Part shown: positions 16,689 through 25,963 of the stretch, in pieces
Layout: each line of letters begins with the position of its first letter
Position numbering within the stretch: the first letter of the stretch is position 1
NCBI RefSeq assembly: GCF_009796765.1
Contig: NZ_CP047023.1
Coordinates: forward strand, 727,501 to 791,500
Source: Paraglaciecola sp. L3A3
GTDB taxonomy: Bacteria > Pseudomonadota > Gammaproteobacteria > Enterobacterales > Alteromonadaceae
Reading direction: 5' to 3'
DNA length: 64,000 nucleotides
Position numbers and translations under genes: made by a program
Notes under the pieces: model-generated
Told to the model about the DNA's origin: nothing
What the model saw: the letters and a program-made list of their open reading frames with translations, nothing else
The model's database searches: none

Positions 16689-19213
16689 TTTTTTTCACCT
16701 TGGGTTATTTTCTGTTCAATTCTGTTTTCAACAGAGTTGACTAATCGTATCGACTCTAACAAAGAAAATATATTTTCTTCATGACTATAATTAAAATTAA
16801 CTGCCTGTTTTTTATCAGGGTTGCTGCCTTGTAAGGCTAAATCAAAAAATACCCAACCATCGGGAGTGAATTTCACCTTACTTTCTAGTTTCGTAAAATC
16901 TAGGTTTTCCAACAGCGCCAATTCAGGCTGTTGGGCTTTAATCGAATCAAAAGATGGGTTATCCACTATAGTTAATTTCCCACCAGATAAACTCGACATC
17001 CAACCATCTTCTACTCTGATCCCTTGTTGGTCCATAATCATCGGTACATCACCGTCAATAGTACCCGTTATTTTTATTCCAGGTTGTTGTTGCAGCGCCA
17101 TAATTTGTGCCAAATCAATACTTTTGAAATTGACGTTAAATTGCTGATCTCGTCCATCTAACCATAGGTTAGCTAAAGAAAACTGACCATTGAATATTTC
17201 ACCTTTTAGCTGTTTCATTGTGAATAAGCTATTTTGCGCAATAATCTGTGTTTCAATTTGTTCAATGGTTACACCCACATCAATTGATTCTATGAGTAGA
17301 TTAGATTGAGCTAACTGAAGCCCTGCTGAATTAAACATAAGCGGCGTTTGGTAATTTATATTATTGATTAGATAATCTTTATATTTCGCTGAAACATTGT
17401 GGAACTTGACCTCACCTTGGGCCATAAACTCTTGGTCTTCTTCAGATAAAGTCAACTTAACATTGGCTGAAAGTTTACCTTCTTTAAGTAATGTTTTTGG
17501 TTCTAATTGTGAAATTATTTTTTGTAGATTAACAATATTTTGTTGCTCTATAAATATACTGGCTGCACTTTGTTGCTGTTGTAAAAAAATTAACCCCCCT
17601 TGTTCTAACTCAATAGTATGTTCACTAGATAAAGTTGAATTATTTAAATTGGTTTGTCCTGTATGACTCACTGATATGGGCTGGAAGTCTATGTTTTGTG
17701 CAACTAAATTAATGATTTTTGTGCTGCCAGTAAAGTGTATATCAGCCAATTCTTTGATGTTTATATCCATATTATTACTGATCGACTGCAGACTTAAGTT
17801 TGTATGCTGTAAATGAAAAACTTGGCTATTCACACTTAATTGTAAATCGGCTAAATCTACTCCGCTAAGTGAAAAATTGCTCATTGTTTTAGTGATATTT
17901 AGCTGCTCTAAGTGTAGTTTTTCACTATTAATCATGCCGCTCAGAGTAAGTTGATTTTGGCTGGCTTGGTTAAAAGAAAATTCACTAGTTAACTTAGCCA
18001 CAGCCAATGCACCTATCTGTAAGTTGTTCACTAACAGTTGCTGTTTGTCATCACTGATTGTAAAAACAAGGGGGGGGTTACTAGCTTGATTGGTCGACTT
18101 TTCTAAATTGAAAAATAGCTTGCCCGAGCCCTGCAGATTAAACATTTCTGCTGTAAAGTGTGGGTTTTGTATGGGCTGCTTAATCGAAAATTTGTAGTGG
18201 CTTTCAAATTCGCCTGAAGTTTTATAATGCAGCTGATTCAGACTAATCGCTCGGTTGGCGTTTTGTTCATCAACTATTTGTAATTCTGCCAGACTAATTT
18301 GTTTGCTATTGACTGATATAGGTTTGGGGGCAACAAAGGATAATTGTGGTTGGTCGTTTGTTACAAAATAATTTTGTACTAAGGGACATTCTAGCGCCAA
18401 AAAATTGTTTGTTAGTTGGCTTAAATCAATATTCATATCAAGGTTGCTCAGAGCGACATCTATCAATAAATTTCCTTGCAATACAAGATCAATTGGGCAG
18501 TTTGATAGGTGAAAACGACCACTGATATCTAAGCTGTTATCTGCTTGTATTGTTTTGCCGTCATAGCTTAGGTGACTGCTGATTGTTGCCTTTTCTAAGG
18601 CGGCATCTTTTAATAACTCATGATTAGCTTGGGCTAAGGTCTGTGCTTGTGGGATATATTTTGTTAAATCAGATAATCGCCAGTGCAAGTTAGTCATTAA
18701 AGCATTAGTCGATATTGTGACAAGTGCATTTAAGTCGCCAGTGATATTTAATTGGTTATGGCTCTTAGACTGCAAGGTTAAATATATGGGTTGTAATAAT
18801 AAGTAAGAGTCGATTTCTAAGTGAGCTATTTGTACTGATGGCAAGCTACTTGGTAAAGCCAGTTCATTAGTTTGTGTTTCTTCAATATTGTTGGCGGGTA
18901 CAGGGGCTTTAAAATGTGTAACTTTGACCTGTTCTATATTGATTTCATTGCTCCAAGGTTGCCAAATAGCTTGGTTGACAATCAGCTCAGCCATAGGAGA
19001 TGTTACACATACTTGCTGAATATTCAGCTTTAATGGCCAATCAAATGAAAAGTCTAGGCAACTAATATGTAACTCTTGCTCTTGAGTAAAATATTCTATG
19101 CTTTTGCTGACAATCGGTCGGCGAAAAATAAAGAACAACAAAAATACAGTGATCAACAATACTGTGACTTTTAAGGTTTTAGATAGCTGAACTTGCCTAA
19201 AAAATTGAGTCAT
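16685..19213 (-). CDS. ydbH: YdbH: AsmA-like intermembrane lipid-transport protein
   Basis: 842 aa (E. coli YdbH is 879). One N-terminal TM helix (TVLLITVFLLFFIFRR) followed by a long periplasmic beta-rich body with a C-terminal AsmA/DUF-type region (IKITGTIDGDVPMIMDQQGI, WMSSLSGGKLTIVDNPSFDS, KFTPDGWVFFDLALQGSNPD). YdbH acts redundantly with TamB and YhdP to move phospholipid to the outer membrane. The ATG overlaps the stop of the Lon-like gene upstream (TAATG), and ynbE overlaps its own stop, so the three are tightly coupled. The link to an upstream unknown operon is not part of the E. coli arrangement. Confidence 0.88.
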   Translation of the reverse strand: MTQFFRQVQLSKTLKVTVLLITVFLLFFIFRRPIVSKSIEYFTQEQELHISCLDFSFDWPLKLNIQQVCVTSPMAELIVNQAIWQPWSNEINIEQVKVTHFKAPVPANNIEETQTNELALPSSLPSVQIAHLEIDSYLLLQPIYLTLQSKSHNQLNITGDLNALVTISTNALMTNLHWRLSDLTKYIPQAQTLAQANHELLKDAALEKATISSHLSYDGKTIQADNSLDISGRFHLSNCPIDLVLQGNLLIDVALSNLDMNIDLSQLTNNFLALECPLVQNYFVTNDQPQLSFVAPKPISVNSKQISLAELQIVDEQNANRAISLNQLHYKTSGEFESHYKFSIKQPIQNPHFTAEMFNLQGSGKLFFNLEKSTNQASNPPLVFTISDDKQQLLVNNLQIGALAVAKLTSEFSFNQASQNQLTLSGMINSEKLHLEQLNITKTMSNFSLSGVDLADLQLSVNSQVFHLQHTNLSLQSISNNMDINIKELADIHFTGSTKIINLVAQNIDFQPISVSHTGQTNLNNSTLSSEHTIELEQGGLIFLQQQQSAASIFIEQQNIVNLQKIISQLEPKTLLKEGKLSANVKLTLSEEDQEFMAQGEVKFHNVSAKYKDYLINNINYQTPLMFNSAGLQLAQSNLLIESIDVGVTIEQIETQIIAQNSLFTMKQLKGEIFNGQFSLANLWLDGRDQQFNVNFKSIDLAQIMALQQQPGIKITGTIDGDVPMIMDQQGIRVEDGWMSSLSGGKLTIVDNPSFDSIKAQQPELALLENLDFTKLESKVKFTPDGWVFFDLALQGSNPDKKQAVNFNYSHEENIFSLLESIRLVNSVENRIEQKITQGEKK

Positions 19214-20376
19214 TAGTCCTTGAGTAACTTATGTGTATATATGGTGGATTTAATATCTTGTTCTGTCAGCCAAGTAGTCAGTTTGGCTCTAGTTAACATA
19301 TCAGGTTGCGCCATTGTTTCGCGGTATAGCCTGAGTTGTTCGACTTTTTCATCGATTAGTTTTTTATCTAGTGTGACTAAAAAATAACTGCGGTGCGATG
19401 TGCGATTTTTAGGTAGGGGAACCTGCCAACCTTGAGCGATCTTTTTTAGTGGTAATACTGTATATGCATCTTGAGCGACGAGCAAAACTTGCACTTGGGA
19501 TTGCTCAGTTTGTAAAGATAAAGCACATAGTTGTTTAAGTGAAAGTTCAGCAAAGGACTGTTGAGTTAAATTGAGTAGCTGATTAGTGGTTTGATTGCAG
19601 TCTTGATCTTGTTGAAGATGGGCCACTAGCTCTGTGTTTTTATCTGTATTAATATTTGCAGAACTACTTTCTATGGCACTTTGCGGCAGGGAATTATGCT
19701 TTGTTTGAGTAAAAGTGTTACCCCAATAAAATATGATCAACAACAAAATAAAGCCGCTTAACATTAAGGGGGATGCCAAATTAACCTTGCTCAGTAAACT
19801 GTTGTTATAGGCTGACGTTGGCTGAGTGTTTTTAGCAGGCAAAGTCGCCGCAGCTTGTTCTAGATTGCTAATAAGTTGAATAACTTCATCTTTAGCAAGC
19901 TCAGCTCGGTTAGCTAACGGCACTAAAAATAGTACTGTAGCACCTAATCTTGTCCATTGTTTTAATTGTGGCTGAGCCAGTTTATATTTAATGGCTACTT
20001 CACCCACTGGCAGCACATGCAGGTTAGAGGTATTGACTTCACCTGTGGCACAAATGACCTTATCACCTCTTTTTATATCGCCATTACCCAACATTCCTTG
20101 AGCTTGGGCTAAGTGGGCTAAATACATGGCAACTTGCCAGCTATTACCTTGGTCAATACGGGCGCTGATATCGACTCTATAACTGCAAGCGCCGAACATT
20201 TGATGGATTATACCTACACCCTTTTTCACAAAGTTATGATAGCTGCTGCTGATATTGGCTGTAGTAGAAGTACCATTGACCGACACCACTGAACTGATGT
20301 CTTGGTCATCAATAGCAGTGATATTTTGGATTGCCACTAAACCTTGAGTGGTGGCAATAAATATATGAGTCTTCAT
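19213..20376 (-). CDS. membrane-anchored protein with Lon-protease-like (S16) domain
   Basis: 387 aa. Residues ~30-160 align by eye with the Lon proteolytic domain: RIDQGNSWQVAMYLAHL matches the GPSAG serine region, VICATGEVNTSNLHVLPVGE matches VAMTGEITLRGRVLPIGG, and VAIKYKLA then GATVLFLVPLAN match KEKLLAA...VLIP.N. The Ser-Lys dyad would be Ser79 and Lys130. A TM helix (LMLSGFILLLIIFYWG, ~204-219) then joins a C-terminal domain with Cys residues and basic helices. There is no AAA+ ATPase. By this topology the protease-like domain is cytosolic and the tail periplasmic. It is coupled by TAATG to ydbH downstream. The family is not one I can name; the Lon relation is inference from motifs. Confidence 0.5.
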   Translation of the reverse strand: MKTHIFIATTQGLVAIQNITAIDDQDISSVVSVNGTSTTANISSSYHNFVKKGVGIIHQMFGACSYRVDISARIDQGNSWQVAMYLAHLAQAQGMLGNGDIKRGDKVICATGEVNTSNLHVLPVGEVAIKYKLAQPQLKQWTRLGATVLFLVPLANRAELAKDEVIQLISNLEQAAATLPAKNTQPTSAYNNSLLSKVNLASPLMLSGFILLLIIFYWGNTFTQTKHNSLPQSAIESSSANINTDKNTELVAHLQQDQDCNQTTNQLLNLTQQSFAELSLKQLCALSLQTEQSQVQVLLVAQDAYTVLPLKKIAQGWQVPLPKNRTSHRSYFLVTLDKKLIDEKVEQLRLYRETMAQPDMLTRAKLTTWLTEQDIKSTIYTHKLLKD

Positions 20377-20446
20377 CTTGCTAGTGATCCTAACTAAGGT
20401 CTGAAATTAGCATGGCTGACAGCAAAGACGAGTCAGAGAGTTTTGG

Positions 20447-20989
20447 TTATGAAAGGTATATAGCAAATTCGGCATCAAACATATTAATAAATTTCTGATC
20501 TGATTCTTCCATTAATAACTGGGTTTTACCATCTTCAATTGCTGGAAAGTGAAGAGAAGATATCACTTTCTCAGAACAAGCATTCAAACAAACCCCTTGA
20601 TTATGATGTTTTTCAATAGGGTGAGGAATTTTTAGAATGACATACACCTGCCCCAAAAATTGTTTGTCGCGCTTAAACAGCAACTCAAATTCTGCTGATT
20701 TACGGCTAGTTATCTCTGTGACGACCGAACTGGCAGCTGCTTGAACAGGACTAGTAGCAAAAGCTAATGTTTCTAAAAGCTGGATATACTGACGGCGTAA
20801 AGGCAGTGATTGATTAACTTGTTGCATCACTTTTTGTTGTTCAACCTGTAGGTTACCTTTGGCCAGTTGTACCAAATCGTTAAATAACACTGTATTCGTA
20901 TTCTTACTATCAATTGGGGTATGTATCTCGCGGTACAAACTTTTCGCAGCAAATACTTGCTGTTGAAGCTGACTAATATGTTTAGCCAT
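20447..20989 (-). CDS. cytosolic protein, unknown
   Basis: About 180 aa; two in-frame ATGs at 21001 and 20989, the second overlapping the stop of the preceding gene (ATGGCTAA). No signal peptide or TM segment. The first half is helical (HISQLQQQVFAAKSLYREI, LRRQYIQLLETLAFATSP); the second half looks like a mixed domain (SAEFELLFKRDKQFLGQVYV, GKTQLLMEESDQKFINMFDA). Not recognised. Its coupling to the 520-aa protein suggests the two form a cytosolic complex next to the Lon-like protein. Confidence 0.5.
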   Translation of the reverse strand: MAKHISQLQQQVFAAKSLYREIHTPIDSKNTNTVLFNDLVQLAKGNLQVEQQKVMQQVNQSLPLRRQYIQLLETLAFATSPVQAAASSVVTEITSRKSAEFELLFKRDKQFLGQVYVILKIPHPIEKHHNQGVCLNACSEKVISSLHFPAIEDGKTQLLMEESDQKFINMFDAEFAIYLS

Positions 20990-22544
20990 GAGCGGCTCCA
21001 TAAATTTGCTTAAACTTATTACTGAATATGCATAGGTCAGAGCGATAAATTTCTACCAACTGAGTATGTTGTTTATTTAATTTTGCTATGACTAACAAAT
21101 AGCGGGCAACTAACTCTTGGCAGTAGTCGAGAGCTTCGCTGCCATCTTGGTAAACATCTAGCTCTGTATCTGATGGCAGTTGTTTAAAACCATCCTTATT
21201 GTTGTTTTTAAATAGGTTGGCCGCTTCAGATAACCAAAATTGTGCCTTAGTGTGCTGAGATAACCACTGCTGAATGAGCAAAAAAAAGTCTTCTTCAGAT
21301 ACTGTGGCATTACTTATTTGTGATCTCATCCATATTTTAAGAGTTTGTTGTAAATCGGTTGGCATTTGTTTGAGCATAATGCCAATAAATAACGGGTTAT
21401 CCATACTATAAAATATGTGGGCAATCACTTGTTGTACTTGTTTACACTGTGTCTCAGAGTCATTTAATTCGGCTACATAGTCTTGGTATTGCCGAGCGGG
21501 GCATTGATTAAGTTTATCTGCCAGCACCTGAGGGGATTTTCGTTTGGCTTGTACCAGTACTGACTGCCAGCCAGCAAATATGTTTAAACGTAAAAAGGAC
21601 AAAGGTAATTGCCTGGCTAACTTGCCGTGACTTAATAACGATTTCATCGGCTGATATTGCGCTAAAGTTAAAAACTTGGGCGATTGGCATAACCAAGTTA
21701 AATCTGAATGGCTTTCTGCTTGAGCAAACACAGTTTCTTGCACCCATTCGGCATTAATTTCGCCCGCTTCATTATTGTTCCCAAGGCTAAGGGCATAATC
21801 TACGTTGACTGTGTTTTCGACTATTTCTGTGGCAGTGATAGCATCCAGTAGGTCATCTAACACCGTGGAAAATTTAATATAACTGGGCTGTGCTGGTGGC
21901 TTTAACCAAAAGTTAAGTACATCTTGATCGGTTAAGGTTTCGGCAGTCAGCTTATGTTGTTGTAACCAACTACTGACTGCGCGAAAACGTTCTTGGGTGC
22001 TGGCTTCAGGAATGTGCTCTTTGAGGTAAGCATAAATTAGTTTTTGCAGCTCAGAAGACAGCTGTTTGATGGCTTGGCTGTTAGCACCTGCTAAGGAGTG
22101 TTCTATTCTAGTTAATTGTACTGGATCAATACTAATAATAAACTCTAACATTACAGCCAATACACTGATTCGAGTAGGGGAGATGGCGAACTCAGTATCG
22201 TTAATCTGCAGCTGTAAATAATTATCGTCGATACAAATCTGAGCTGTTTCCATTTGGATAGGATGACTAAAAGCTTGACGAAAACGTTTGGGTTTAATGT
22301 TTTCTTCTAACCAAAAAAAACTCAGTAAGGGCGAAGATGAAAACTGTGGGTGGTTTACCACCGCCCAACATAAAAAACTCAATTCGTAACATACCGAACC
22401 ATAGTTGCGACAAACTATATCTTGGGATAGCTGGTCGACATCTTTATGATGATATTTGTAACCGGTAAGCCCTGGCGTTTCTTTTAGTTGGGCAAAAAGC
22501 GCTTTTAAGGTTTCGCTAATACCGTAATTAATAATACTGCTCAT
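20982..22544 (-). CDS. large cytosolic helical protein, unknown
   Basis: 520 aa, no signal peptide or membrane segment. Mostly helical with scattered Cys and Trp (DIVCRNYGSVCYELSFLCWA, FLRLNIFAGWQSVLVQAKRK, LVARYLLVIAKLNKQHTQLV). No Walker, nuclease or protease motif is visible and I do not recognise the family. It starts 80 bp after the transglycosylase gene, with only a weak ribosome site, and overlaps the next gene by 8-20 nt. Position suggests a cytosolic component acting with the Lon-like membrane protein. Confidence 0.5.
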   Translation of the reverse strand: MSSIINYGISETLKALFAQLKETPGLTGYKYHHKDVDQLSQDIVCRNYGSVCYELSFLCWAVVNHPQFSSSPLLSFFWLEENIKPKRFRQAFSHPIQMETAQICIDDNYLQLQINDTEFAISPTRISVLAVMLEFIISIDPVQLTRIEHSLAGANSQAIKQLSSELQKLIYAYLKEHIPEASTQERFRAVSSWLQQHKLTAETLTDQDVLNFWLKPPAQPSYIKFSTVLDDLLDAITATEIVENTVNVDYALSLGNNNEAGEINAEWVQETVFAQAESHSDLTWLCQSPKFLTLAQYQPMKSLLSHGKLARQLPLSFLRLNIFAGWQSVLVQAKRKSPQVLADKLNQCPARQYQDYVAELNDSETQCKQVQQVIAHIFYSMDNPLFIGIMLKQMPTDLQQTLKIWMRSQISNATVSEEDFFLLIQQWLSQHTKAQFWLSEAANLFKNNNKDGFKQLPSDTELDVYQDGSEALDYCQELVARYLLVIAKLNKQHTQLVEIYRSDLCIFSNKFKQIYGAAHG

Positions 22545-22624
22545 TCGGCCTAACTAGGATGGTGGTTATTTATCTTTAATTTAACTAACAAACACAGTGC
22601 AATCAAAGACTTTATAATATTGAT

Positions 22625-23362
22625 TTAATTCTGATAAATAGACTCCCACTGACGAACTTTGGCTATTCTGTTATCTATGCCTACCTGAATCGATAGAGGT
22701 GTTGTAAATTTAATAGTTTGTGCCGCCATGTTAGGCGTTTCTTTATTTGGCTTTTTATTTTTATAGTTACGGGTAATGTTATGTAAACGTATTGCTCGTA
22801 AGGTTTTTACTTGTGGATTTTGAGTGTTAGGTTCGTCATCAATTACTAAAGATGCTTTAGATGTTACGGCTAGTAAAGAGTCATGATGTAAAAACTCTTG
22901 TTGGGTGGCCAACACTTTATCTACATAACCCCGAGTAGCGGGGATCACACTCAACTTACCATAACCATTTCTTACCGCAGAACCGCCGTTGTAATGAGAC
23001 AAAGCTATGTCTAAACGTTCATCATAACGTTCAAGTAACTTTTTAATAAACTTTACCCCCACCTCTATATTAACTGTCGGATCATATAATCGTTGACGAT
23101 TAACCCCAAAACCTAACTCTGCGGTGCGAGGCATTATTTGCATTACCCCTTTTGCGCCCGCATGGCTTAATGCTTGTGGATTAAAGTTTGATTCTACTTT
23201 GGCAATGGCTAAGGCTAAAGACGGTGCAAGGTCTTGGCGAATTGCTTCATCTATTACTTTGCGCTGGATTTCTTCTGGGTCATAAGAAAAAGACGCCAAC
23301 ACTGTATGCGAGACAAAAATGGCTAATATGCCAGCTATTTTGCTTATTAAGGATTGTTTCAT
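22625..23362 (-). CDS. lytic transglycosylase (SLT/goose-lysozyme-like)
   Basis: 245 aa from ATG at 23362, which overlaps the upstream stop (TAATG). Signal peptide KQSLISKIAGILAIFVSHTV. The SLT domain is clear: LALAIAKVESNFNPQALSHA with the catalytic Glu in KVES, GAKGVMQIMPRTAELG, YDPTVNIEVGVKFIKKLLER and LSHYNGGSAVRNGYG, then the AYNAG-like end of the domain (RGYVDKVLATQQEF). It cleaves peptidoglycan glycan strands, typically to open the wall for an envelope-spanning machine. The C-terminal ~80 residues are basic and unassigned. Confidence 0.88.
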   Translation of the reverse strand: MKQSLISKIAGILAIFVSHTVLASFSYDPEEIQRKVIDEAIRQDLAPSLALAIAKVESNFNPQALSHAGAKGVMQIMPRTAELGFGVNRQRLYDPTVNIEVGVKFIKKLLERYDERLDIALSHYNGGSAVRNGYGKLSVIPATRGYVDKVLATQQEFLHHDSLLAVTSKASLVIDDEPNTQNPQVKTLRAIRLHNITRNYKNKKPNKETPNMAAQTIKFTTPLSIQVGIDNRIAKVRQWESIYQN

Positions 23363-23832
23363 TACATTTTCTCCAGCTGATCTTGCCAATTGTTATTTAA
23401 CATTGTGATAGACAAATTAGGGTGATTGATTTGTTTACGTATAGCCATGACTTGCGACATAGGTAGGCTGTCTTGAACCGCTAAAATTAATGGTTTATCT
23501 AGGTTGAAGCTGCTTAGGTTTTTAATACTAAGCGGCTTAAGTAGTTGATCGTAAAATTGGCCATTAAAGTAAAAAGCGTATTGTGGCTCGTCACCTGCAG
23601 ATTTAGAGGCGGATTTATTAGCAGCAGTCTGTGCATGATTCGCCGCCAGTTTTAATTGCTCAGCTTTCGGCATCATAATTTGTGATTGTTGCTGCTTTGC
23701 AGATTGCAAAGCTTGTTCGGGTAAACCAATAGAAAACAATGCCAAAATCAACAGTGAAAAAAAGGCCATAGATAAACCCAACGCCACCTCGGTCATTGCT
23801 TGAGTACTAGTGTCATGATGTGATTGATGCAT
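23362..23832 (-). CDS. ExbD/TolR-like single-TM protein
   Basis: 156 aa. Short cytosolic N-terminus, one TM helix (MTEVALGLSMAFFSLLILAL) with a Glu at its entry where ExbD/TolR/MotB carry their functional acidic residue, then a Gln/Lys linker and a C-terminal domain. That domain's FNGQFYDQLLKPLSIKNL ... DKPLILAVQDSLPMSQVMAI ... NLSITML follows the ExbD periplasmic pattern (strand, 'pl.l..D....+..v..v...i...g...v.l'). GGAGGTAATTT precedes the ATG. It is coupled to the lytic transglycosylase by TAATG. It could pair with the ExbB-like protein at 12108-12590; that pairing is inference. Confidence 0.5.
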   Translation of the reverse strand: MHQSHHDTSTQAMTEVALGLSMAFFSLLILALFSIGLPEQALQSAKQQQSQIMMPKAEQLKLAANHAQTAANKSASKSAGDEPQYAFYFNGQFYDQLLKPLSIKNLSSFNLDKPLILAVQDSLPMSQVMAIRKQINHPNLSITMLNNNWQDQLEKM

Positions 23833-23989
23833 AAATTACCTCCGCTTGAGGTTATGCAAAGGTTAGAGGAATAAAAGCAGAATAAAGCAGAGTGGCGCAG
23901 ACTTAACAGCTTAAAGGCACTAGGCAGTCAATGGTGTGAAGCTAATTCTATTAAACTTTGTTCTACCCCAGATATTCTCAGACTAAAAT

Positions 23990-25891
23990 TTAGTTCTTCA
24001 ACATACGCAGATTAATTCTGGCCATTTGATGACCTTGATCGGCTGCTTGTTGATAAAGGTTTTTGGCTTTGAGCATATCTTGGTTTACGCCTAGGCCTCT
24101 TTCATACAGTTTACCTAGGCTATTTTGCGCATCAGCATCGCCTTGCAAGGCGGCTTTTTCAAACCAGAACGCGGCTTTTTGCTGATCTTTGCTTGTGCCT
24201 TGCCCTACAGTATATAAATAGGCGAGGTTGTATTGGGCTTTCATATAGCCTTGTTCTGCAGCTTGGTGATACCAGTATACGGCTTGTGCATAATCCTGTT
24301 TGATGCCCGTTCCTTTGGAGTACATAAAGCCTAAGGTTGCTTGAGCTTGTGCATGGCCTTGTTTAGCTGCTTGCAAATACCAATGGGCGGCTTGGCTAGT
24401 GTTTTGGTCTGTGCCTTTGCCATCTTGATACATTTTAGCTAATGAAAATTGTGCCTGTGCATGGCCTAATTTAGCTGCTTGCTGGTAATAATATAACGCT
24501 TCGGGATAATCATTTTTCTGATAATAATTATCGGCCAAGGCTTTGGTTTCTTGCTGCTTTTGTTGTAATTGTTGTTGCTCTCGTAAGCGGGCTAACTGTT
24601 GTTTGGCTTGTTGCCGGTATTGGCCTTGAGGTTTGATATTTAGGTAGCTTTGGTAAGCTTGACTGCTATTTTGATTTGCCGCTTGTTGCCATCTGTTATT
24701 ATCCTCTTGAATACGGTTGATTGCCCCTTGGGCCAAAATAACAAATTGACCTTGAGGCCATATCGCTAGGTATTGTTGATAGCTGTGAATAGTGTTGATA
24801 GTTTGTGCTTGTTGCCACATTTTTTGATCTTTTTGGGCGGAATTCTCTTCATCAGTTGGTTCTCTAGGTTCCGCTATTTCTGTTTGTTTGGCGTTTTCTT
24901 CGGATATCGCTAGTCTTGGCTCTTGCTGAGTTTCTTGTTGAGTTTCTAGCAATGAAAAGTTAGAAAATAACCCCGTCATAAATTGGCTGAAATTTTTCCA
25001 AGATTCGATTGGCTCGTTGGCAATCAAGTGGAACTGGCGCTCAGTATTATCGTATTGCAAGGTGAGTGATTGGGATAATTTCTGGTTTAATTGTTCCAAC
25101 TTAATGCTTAACTCTGAAGCGCTGAGTTCAGATATATATTGATAATTACGGGTGAGTTTATCTGATTTATTATCAGTTTCATTGAGTGAATTAGTGATTA
25201 ATTGGTCAGCCACATAACCTTGAATTTTTTTTAAATGACGGTCGATTTTTTGCAGATCTTGAGTCGTAAAATTATTCAGGGTTAATTGATAGTGAAAACG
25301 TCTAGGTAGAGCCGCTAACTTTTCGCTTAATACCGCGCCTAAGTCTTGAGTTAATAAGCGTAAATTGTTATTCAGCCACTCAGTTAAACATTCGCTAATG
25401 CAATTTTGTGCAGGTGGCTGAACTTGGTTTTCAACCATAAACGCATCTTGTTGGGCACTGGTTTGTAAATCTAACAAACGACCGGCTAAACTAAAATACC
25501 ATTGCTGAGATGCGGCTTGGCGTTGTTGAAATGCTTTGAGTTGATATAACAAAGCTAGGTTGACTTCTTTGCCTGATTTTATGGCGGCTTGGCGAATGGT
25601 TTGGTCGGTTAATTTTGCGCAATCTTCGAGAATACAATTGGGTAAACCCAAGTAATGAGTATTCAACACATCATAGTCGGCATTGCTCAGGGCTATGGTT
25701 AAACCTTGAGAAATAGTACTATGTAAATCGCTTAATGGTGGCAGTTCAGTCGGCGCGCTGTAATTTCTGTCGGGCAACACAATAATTTGCCAAGACTCGG
25801 CTGCGAAACAAGTTTGCATGCACAGGTATAATAGGCCAAACATATAGCCTATTTGCTGCTTTTGAATGTTGCGATTAAATATATGCGCCAT
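23990..25891 (-). CDS. exported protein with C-terminal Sel1 repeats
   Basis: 633 aa. N-terminal hydrophobic signal (IGYMFGLLYLCMQTCFAA); an in-frame ATG at 25843 would give a tighter signal peptide. Residues ~35-225 form a domain shared with the next gene upstream: paired Cys (NCISECLTEW), LGAVLSEKLAALPRR, NNFTTQDLQKIDRHLKKIQG-YV. A coiled coil rich in Gln follows (REQQQLQQKQQETKALAD), then about five Sel1-like repeats (~445-630) such as YPEALYYYQQAAKLGHAQAQ and DYAQAVYWYHQAAEQGYMKA. Sel1 repeats bind partner proteins. Function unknown; probably periplasmic and part of the adjacent envelope gene set. Confidence 0.65.
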   Translation of the reverse strand: MAHIFNRNIQKQQIGYMFGLLYLCMQTCFAAESWQIIVLPDRNYSAPTELPPLSDLHSTISQGLTIALSNADYDVLNTHYLGLPNCILEDCAKLTDQTIRQAAIKSGKEVNLALLYQLKAFQQRQAASQQWYFSLAGRLLDLQTSAQQDAFMVENQVQPPAQNCISECLTEWLNNNLRLLTQDLGAVLSEKLAALPRRFHYQLTLNNFTTQDLQKIDRHLKKIQGYVADQLITNSLNETDNKSDKLTRNYQYISELSASELSIKLEQLNQKLSQSLTLQYDNTERQFHLIANEPIESWKNFSQFMTGLFSNFSLLETQQETQQEPRLAISEENAKQTEIAEPREPTDEENSAQKDQKMWQQAQTINTIHSYQQYLAIWPQGQFVILAQGAINRIQEDNNRWQQAANQNSSQAYQSYLNIKPQGQYRQQAKQQLARLREQQQLQQKQQETKALADNYYQKNDYPEALYYYQQAAKLGHAQAQFSLAKMYQDGKGTDQNTSQAAHWYLQAAKQGHAQAQATLGFMYSKGTGIKQDYAQAVYWYHQAAEQGYMKAQYNLAYLYTVGQGTSKDQQKAAFWFEKAALQGDADAQNSLGKLYERGLGVNQDMLKAKNLYQQAADQGHQMARINLRMLKN

Positions 25892-25963
25892 GTTCGATTG
25901 GTTGCTGCTTAAGTTTATTTGCTTTGTTCACTATAAAACGCATTGGTCATGGAGTTCAATGTT

